Below, piece by piece: positions 60,688 through 64,000 of a DNA stretch of 64,000 nucleotides. The notes beneath the pieces were generated by a model, which did not search any database, was not told the origin of the DNA, and saw only the letters and a program-made list of their open reading frames with translations. Position 1 is the stretch's first letter. Every line of letters starts with the position of its first letter. This DNA comes from Anaerolineae bacterium (GTDB lineage Bacteria; Chloroflexota; Anaerolineae; Promineifilales; Promineifilaceae), in contig JAHDWK010000026.1 of the NCBI GenBank assembly GCA_023382655.1, forward strand, positions 35,578 through 99,577, given 5' to 3'. The translations under genes were made by a program, and so were the position numbers.

Positions 60688-61194
60688 ATGGCCGTTCAGC
60701 GCTATCACTATAAACTTGGATTTCGATTGTTTTATGCAGGGTTTTCTCTCGCATGGGTCATATTCATCTTGCTGTTTTGCTACGCAGTGGGGGCGGCTCT
60801 ACTTGAAGAAGTGATTACTTATCAAACTGACATGACACTAATCTGTTTTTTTGGGTTGGCTCTTAGCTGCCCGTTAATTTCCATGCCGCTATTATTACTA
60901 ATGGTACTTAGTGCTTATCCGGCAATTAGCGTTAGCGAGAATGGATTCAGGCTTCATACGTTTATTGCTACCAGTGACTGGCTTAGTTGGGAGGACATCA
61001 AGAAAGCCCGTCCTGGTTCTATTACTAAACGAAAGTCCTGGTTTATTGGAGCACAACGTTTGGGTATATTTTATCTCTTCACAGGGCTGGTTTTTGGGCT
61101 AGGCATGAGGGGATTCATGTTAACCCCCTCTATTGAGAACTATGACAAACTAATGAATGTACTAAGGAAAAATAGGCCAGATTTATTTTTCTGA
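60688..61194 (+). CDS. Small membrane protein, PH-like domain possible
   Basis: 168 residues: two N-terminal membrane helices (LFYAGFSLAWVIFILLFCYA, MTLICFFGLALSCPLI and following), a cytoplasmic part with a segment NGFRLHTFIATSDWLSWEDI like PH-domain proteins, and a hydrophobic stretch LGIFYLFTGLVFGLG. Lower G+C than neighbours. No family is certain. ATG 60688 has no good ribosome site. Confidence 0.55.
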   Translation: MAVQRYHYKLGFRLFYAGFSLAWVIFILLFCYAVGAALLEEVITYQTDMTLICFFGLALSCPLISMPLLLLMVLSAYPAISVSENGFRLHTFIATSDWLSWEDIKKARPGSITKRKSWFIGAQRLGIFYLFTGLVFGLGMRGFMLTPSIENYDKLMNVLRKNRPDLFF

Positions 61195-61336
61195 AATCTT
61201 TTCAGTGTTGTGGAACAATCCCTGTCGGTGTGATCGGGGTCTTCTAGACGGTGTCGCGCCGGGTTTTGCTCAACGGCCGTTGCCAATGACAGATTGACGG
61301 CCGTTGGCAAAAGGGAAGGGTCACGGCCGTACCCCC

Positions 61337-61975
61337 TCACACCTCAACCCCCATAATATCCGCAATCAACTGCTGCGCTTCGGCCTCACGGCCGTCCCGA
61401 ATCAACGCCAGCACCTCCGAATCTACCAGTTCATACCAGCGTCGTTTGCGTTCGCCAAATTGGGGGTGCGTGGCGGCTATGGACGGCCGTAACGCCGCCA
61501 TCCATGCCAAAAACGTGCCATACGCCGGGTCAAAACGCCGCTCAAACTCCTCGCGCAGCCGTACCGCCAACGCCGGGGCGGCCCCGCTGGTAGAAATAGA
61601 AATCACCAGCGGCCCCTGCCGCACCACCGACCCCGCCACCACATTGCAGTGGGCCACATCGTCCATCACGTTCACCAGCGCCCGCTCCGTTTCCGCTTCT
61701 TCATAAATAACCGCATTGCGCCCGGCATCGGCGCGTTCGGCAATGACCAGGAACGCCCCCTTGAGGTCGCCCGGTTCATAATCCCGATCCAGCCAGACGA
61801 AACGGCCGTCGTCCGCCCATTGTTGCAGCGTCGGCGTCAGTTCCGGCGTAATCACCGTCACCGCCGCCGCCACCTCCAACAGCCCGGCCACCTTATGTTC
61901 CGCCTCATGCCCGCCACCAATCACCACGCAGAGGCGGTCTTGCAAACCAATGAGAAAGAGGGGGTAGGGTTTCAT
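61337..61975 (-). CDS. Precorrin-2 dehydrogenase/sirohydrochlorin ferrochelatase (siroheme synthase N-domain)
   Basis: About 212 residues. NAD-binding LCVVIGGGHEAEHKVAGLLE, ALVNVMDDVAHCNVVAGSVV (substrate) and VISISTSGAAPALAVRLREEF, the latter the Ser-phosphate-like SGxAP motif. It oxidises precorrin-2 to sirohydrochlorin and can insert iron, so it makes siroheme for sulfite reductase. ATG 61975 (the open frame upstream is repeat DNA). The stretch after the domain (FLAWMAALRPSIAA) is a helical tail. The next genes encode CysH and the uroporphyrinogen methyltransferase. Confidence 0.92.
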   Translation of the reverse strand: MKPYPLFLIGLQDRLCVVIGGGHEAEHKVAGLLEVAAAVTVITPELTPTLQQWADDGRFVWLDRDYEPGDLKGAFLVIAERADAGRNAVIYEEAETERALVNVMDDVAHCNVVAGSVVRQGPLVISISTSGAAPALAVRLREEFERRFDPAYGTFLAWMAALRPSIAATHPQFGERKRRWYELVDSEVLALIRDGREAEAQQLIADIMGVEV

Positions 61976-61980
61976 CGGTA

Positions 61981-62781
61981 TTACAAGGTGACAGGCATTT
62001 TGGAAGTGCCTGCCACCTGACCTAGACGCACAATCTTCCCGTCCGGTTGAATGTGTATGCCGCACTCAATCTTGTCCGTGCCGGCCCAACGCCCGGCGCG
62101 TTCGTCCGTTTCGCCTGCCAGCAACGGCCGTGTGCAGGGCACACAGCCAATCGAGCCATACCCTGCGTCACGCAGCTTGTTATACGGCAGGTCATGGTGG
62201 TCAATGTAATCCCACACCTGCTCCTTCGTCCACGCCGCCAGCGGGGCCAGTTTAATCAGCCCGTTGGCGAAATCCCAATCTACCAACGGCGTCTGCGCCC
62301 GGCCGGGCGACTGGTCGCGGCGAATGGCCGTTATCCAGGCGCGTTTATCGGCCAGGAATTGTTTCATCGGCTCCACCTTGCGCAGCAGGCAGCAGAGGTC
62401 CGGGTTACGCGCCCACAGGTCACGGCCGTATTGGTACGCCTGCTCCCCCAACGACAGCCCCGAATGTACTTCCGTAAACTGGATGCCCAACCGCGCCGAC
62501 AGTTCATCCCGCAGCGCCAGCGTCTCCGGGAACAGCAAATCCGTTTGCAGATAAAAAAAGGTCGTCTTGGGGCGGAATTGGGCGATCATGTGCATCTGCA
62601 CAATGCCCGACCCGCCAAAGCCGGTGGCCACCACCAGCGAATCGCCATACGTCGCCAGCGCCCAGTGCAGCAGCTCCTCCGGCGGACGATCTTCAAAGCG
62701 CTGGTTCATGTTTTCCAGGTTCGCCGGTTTCCAATTCCGCACCGGCGTGTCAATCATCTTGATAGATATATGGTTGATCAT
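61981..62781 (-). CDS. cysH: Phosphoadenylyl/adenylyl-sulfate reductase (CysH family)
   Basis: About 266 residues. The PP-loop region SLVVATGFGGSGIVQMH, then LCCLLRK, IGCVPCTRP and IECGIH provide the four cysteines of a 4Fe-4S cluster, which marks an adenylyl-sulfate (APS) type rather than the E. coli PAPS type. It reduces activated sulfate to sulfite. Its C-terminal end (VAGTSKMPVTL) lies in a repeat palindrome at 61986-62018, an extension not expected for the family. The start ATG 62781; the gene is followed five bases later by the siroheme gene. Confidence 0.9.
   Translation of the reverse strand: MINHISIKMIDTPVRNWKPANLENMNQRFEDRPPEELLHWALATYGDSLVVATGFGGSGIVQMHMIAQFRPKTTFFYLQTDLLFPETLALRDELSARLGIQFTEVHSGLSLGEQAYQYGRDLWARNPDLCCLLRKVEPMKQFLADKRAWITAIRRDQSPGRAQTPLVDWDFANGLIKLAPLAAWTKEQVWDYIDHHDLPYNKLRDAGYGSIGCVPCTRPLLAGETDERAGRWAGTDKIECGIHIQPDGKIVRLGQVAGTSKMPVTL
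61986..62018. repeat. Palindrome in the 3' end of cysH
   Basis: AGGTGACAGGCA (61986-61997) pairs with TGCCTGCCACCT (62007-62018). It is in coding DNA (last 12 codons of cysH) yet has the sequence of the dispersed intergenic repeats. Confidence 0.75.
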
Positions 62782-62797
62782 GATGTCTCGCTGCGCC

Positions 62798-62858
62798 GTG
62801 CCAGGCATACCGCTTCAGGTTTTGGTCTGCCCAGAGCCGTTTGCGGTGTGCCTGGCAC
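62798..62858. repeat. GTGCCAGGC inverted repeat between cobA and cysH
   Basis: GTGCCAGGCATACCGC (62798-62813) pairs with GCGGTGTGCCTGGCAC (62843-62858). Second copy of the family at 55975-56035. No U-run. Confidence 0.85.
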
Positions 62859-62866
62859 GACTGTTC

Positions 62867-63676
62867 CTAGTCCCCCACAAATGTCGGCTGTTCCGCAAAT
62901 AGTTCAGCCGGTTGAGTCTGATAATAAGCCGCCGGGTCAAACCAGCGCAGTTGATGGTGCAGCGCCGCCACTTCGCCCACCACGATGACCGCCGGCGGCC
63001 GTACCCCCTGCGCCTGGGCAATGGCGGCAATATCGGCCAACGTGCCGGTAATCGTGCGCTGGTCGGCCGTGGTGCCCTGTTCAATGATGGCCACGGGGGT
63101 GTGGGGGTCACGGCCGTGTGCCACCAAATCTACCGCTATTCTCCCTAACTGCTTCACCCCCATCAAGATGACTAGCGTACCCTGCGCCGGAATACGCGCC
63201 CACTCAATGGCGTACTCATCTTGTCCGGCGGTATGCCCCGTCACCACCGTAAACGAAGTCGCCGTCTGCCGGTGCGTCACCGGAATCCCGGCATAGGCGG
63301 GCACCGCCAGGGCGCTGCTGATCCCCGGCACCACTGCAAAGGGGATGCCGTTTTCGGCCAATGACTGGCACTCCTCACCGCCGCGCCCAAACACAAACGG
63401 GTCGCCCCCCTTCAAGCGCACCACCGTCTGCCCCAGCCGCGCCTCACAGATGAGCATGTACTCAATCTGCGCCTGGCTGAATGCCTTGTGGCCCGGCCCC
63501 TTGCCCACATAAATGGTCTTGGCGTGGGCCGGAATCTCGCGCAGCAGCGCCGGGTTCGCCAGCCGGTCATACAACACCACGTCCGCCTGCTGCAAAGCCC
63601 GCAGCCCTCGCACCGTCATCAAATCCGGGTCACCCGGCCCTGCGCCCACAATGAATACTTTACCTGTCGTCGCCAT
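62867..63676 (-). CDS. cobA: Uroporphyrinogen-III C-methyltransferase
   Basis: 269 residues, SAM-dependent tetrapyrrole methylase. GAGPGDPDLMTVRGLRALQQ, VVLYDRLANPALL, VRLKGGDPFVFGRGGEE, PGISSALAVPAYAGIPVTHR and TLVILMGVKQL are the family motifs. It converts uroporphyrinogen III to precorrin-2, feeding siroheme (and, with other genes, B12). A downstream partner (61337-61975) completes the path, so the C-M-H group makes siroheme for sulfite reduction. Start ATG 63676. Confidence 0.95.
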   Translation of the reverse strand: MATTGKVFIVGAGPGDPDLMTVRGLRALQQADVVLYDRLANPALLREIPAHAKTIYVGKGPGHKAFSQAQIEYMLICEARLGQTVVRLKGGDPFVFGRGGEECQSLAENGIPFAVVPGISSALAVPAYAGIPVTHRQTATSFTVVTGHTAGQDEYAIEWARIPAQGTLVILMGVKQLGRIAVDLVAHGRDPHTPVAIIEQGTTADQRTITGTLADIAAIAQAQGVRPPAVIVVGEVAALHHQLRWFDPAAYYQTQPAELFAEQPTFVGD

Positions 63677-63683
63677 TCATTAC

Positions 63684-63746
63684 TCCGTGATGGAGTAATT
63701 AAGTAATCGGGTAATTGAGTAATTACCCAATTACCCAATTACCCCT
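63684..63746. repeat. TAATTACCC octamer repeats before the cobA start
   Basis: GTAATT words (AAGTAATCGGGTAATTGAGTAATT) followed by CCCAATTACCCAATTACCC: an inverted pair of the same period-8 words. Overlaps the 3' end of the partial gene at 63731. Confidence 0.8.
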
Positions 63747-64000
63747 GCTATCGTCAACGGCCGTCGCCCATCCACCGCGCCATTCTTTAATTCCACCTGA
63801 CCGTACTGTTGTTGCAAAACGGCCAGCGTTTCCTCCTGGAATTGGGCGAATGTTTCCTCGGTATTGGGGGCGTGCAGTCGGTCGGGGAAGGTGATTTCGA
63901 TTTCGTCCGGGTGCAGCGACAGGCCGGTATCTTGCGCGAATTGGTGGGCGGCGGCCACGGCCGTAGCCAGCGCCTCCTGCAAATTCTCCGCCAGCGTCCC
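63731..64000 (-). CDS. C-terminal part of an unidentified protein (runs off the window end)
   Basis: The last 89 residues of a frame open to the window edge: TLAENLQEALATAVAAAHQF, then LSLHPDEIEITFPDR, FAQFQEETLAVLQQQYGQ and the end GRRPLTIAGVIG. No family recognised. It precedes cobA in the same direction, with heptamer/octamer repeats in between, so it may belong to the siroheme/sulfate group. Confidence 0.5.
   Translation of the reverse strand, partial: GTLAENLQEALATAVAAAHQFAQDTGLSLHPDEIEITFPDRLHAPNTEETFAQFQEETLAVLQQQYGQVELKNGAVDGRRPLTIAGVIG

Overview
The window looks like a chromosomal segment of a Chloroflexota bacterium (Anaerolineae/Caldilineae-like). This is inferred from gene content: surface lipoproteins with VEVTR-type repeats and Thr/Pro stalks, several GT-C glycosyltransferases with beta-sandwich tails, ClpC, a CpaE-like protein and a sugar-phosphate type microcompartment. 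No rRNA, tRNA, CRISPR array or transposase gene was seen. Two genome-wide habits stand out. The palindromic octamer ACGGCCGT occurs every few hundred bases, inside and outside genes, much like HIP1 in cyanobacteria. Degenerate 7-8 bp tandem repeats sit between genes and even in frame inside genes, much like cyanobacterial STRRs.

Layout. 0-9 kb: housekeeping and signalling genes (recA start with SOS boxes, lysA, a Ser/Thr kinase-caspase fusion, a LysM lipoprotein, clpC, an S1-domain protein). 9-19 kb: four GT-C membrane glycosyltransferases. 19-24.5 kb: an acyl-ACP-reductase-like protein, an MscS channel and an S9 peptidase. 24.65-29.6 kb: an accessory block that reads as an integron cassette array without an integrase. 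It has at least four attC-like sites, with matching core sequences at the cassette ends, and carries small unknown genes, DUF1232, NmrA-like and GNAT genes. It is mixed with a roughly 150-200 bp repeat unit in four copies and a duplicated MazF-like gene end. 29.7-39 kb: a MoxR ATPase plus ABC exporter operon interrupted by a VapBC-type toxin-antitoxin pair whose antitoxin is frameshifted at a homopolymer.

39.3-47.2 kb: a bacterial microcompartment (BMC) operon on the minus strand. It encodes RpiB, DeoC, a YgiT-type zinc protein, an unknown protein, BMC-H, BMC-P, an acylating aldehyde dehydrogenase, an unknown protein, a receiver-CpaE/ParA-like protein, a tandem BMC-T and two more BMC-P. RpiB, DeoC and the dehydrogenase all carry N-terminal amphipathic helices typical of encapsulation peptides. 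The set fits the sugar-phosphate-utilizing (SPU) class: DeoC splits deoxyribose-5-phosphate to acetaldehyde and glyceraldehyde-3-phosphate, and the dehydrogenase turns acetaldehyde into acetyl-CoA inside the shell.

47-53 kb: signal peptidase, proS with a structured leader, and three lipoproteins including a VWA protein. 53.4-57 kb: methylmalonyl-CoA epimerase, methylmalonyl-CoA mutase large chain and malate dehydrogenase. 57-60 kb: an RNA methyltransferase, a gamma-carbonic-anhydrase-like protein and CtaG. 61-64 kb: a siroheme/sulfate-reduction group (precorrin-2 dehydrogenase, CysH, uroporphyrinogen-III methyltransferase). The strongest leads for new biology are the integrase-less cassette array, the ACGGCCGT/heptamer repeat system, the BMC locus with its receiver-CpaE protein, and the kinase-caspase fusion.
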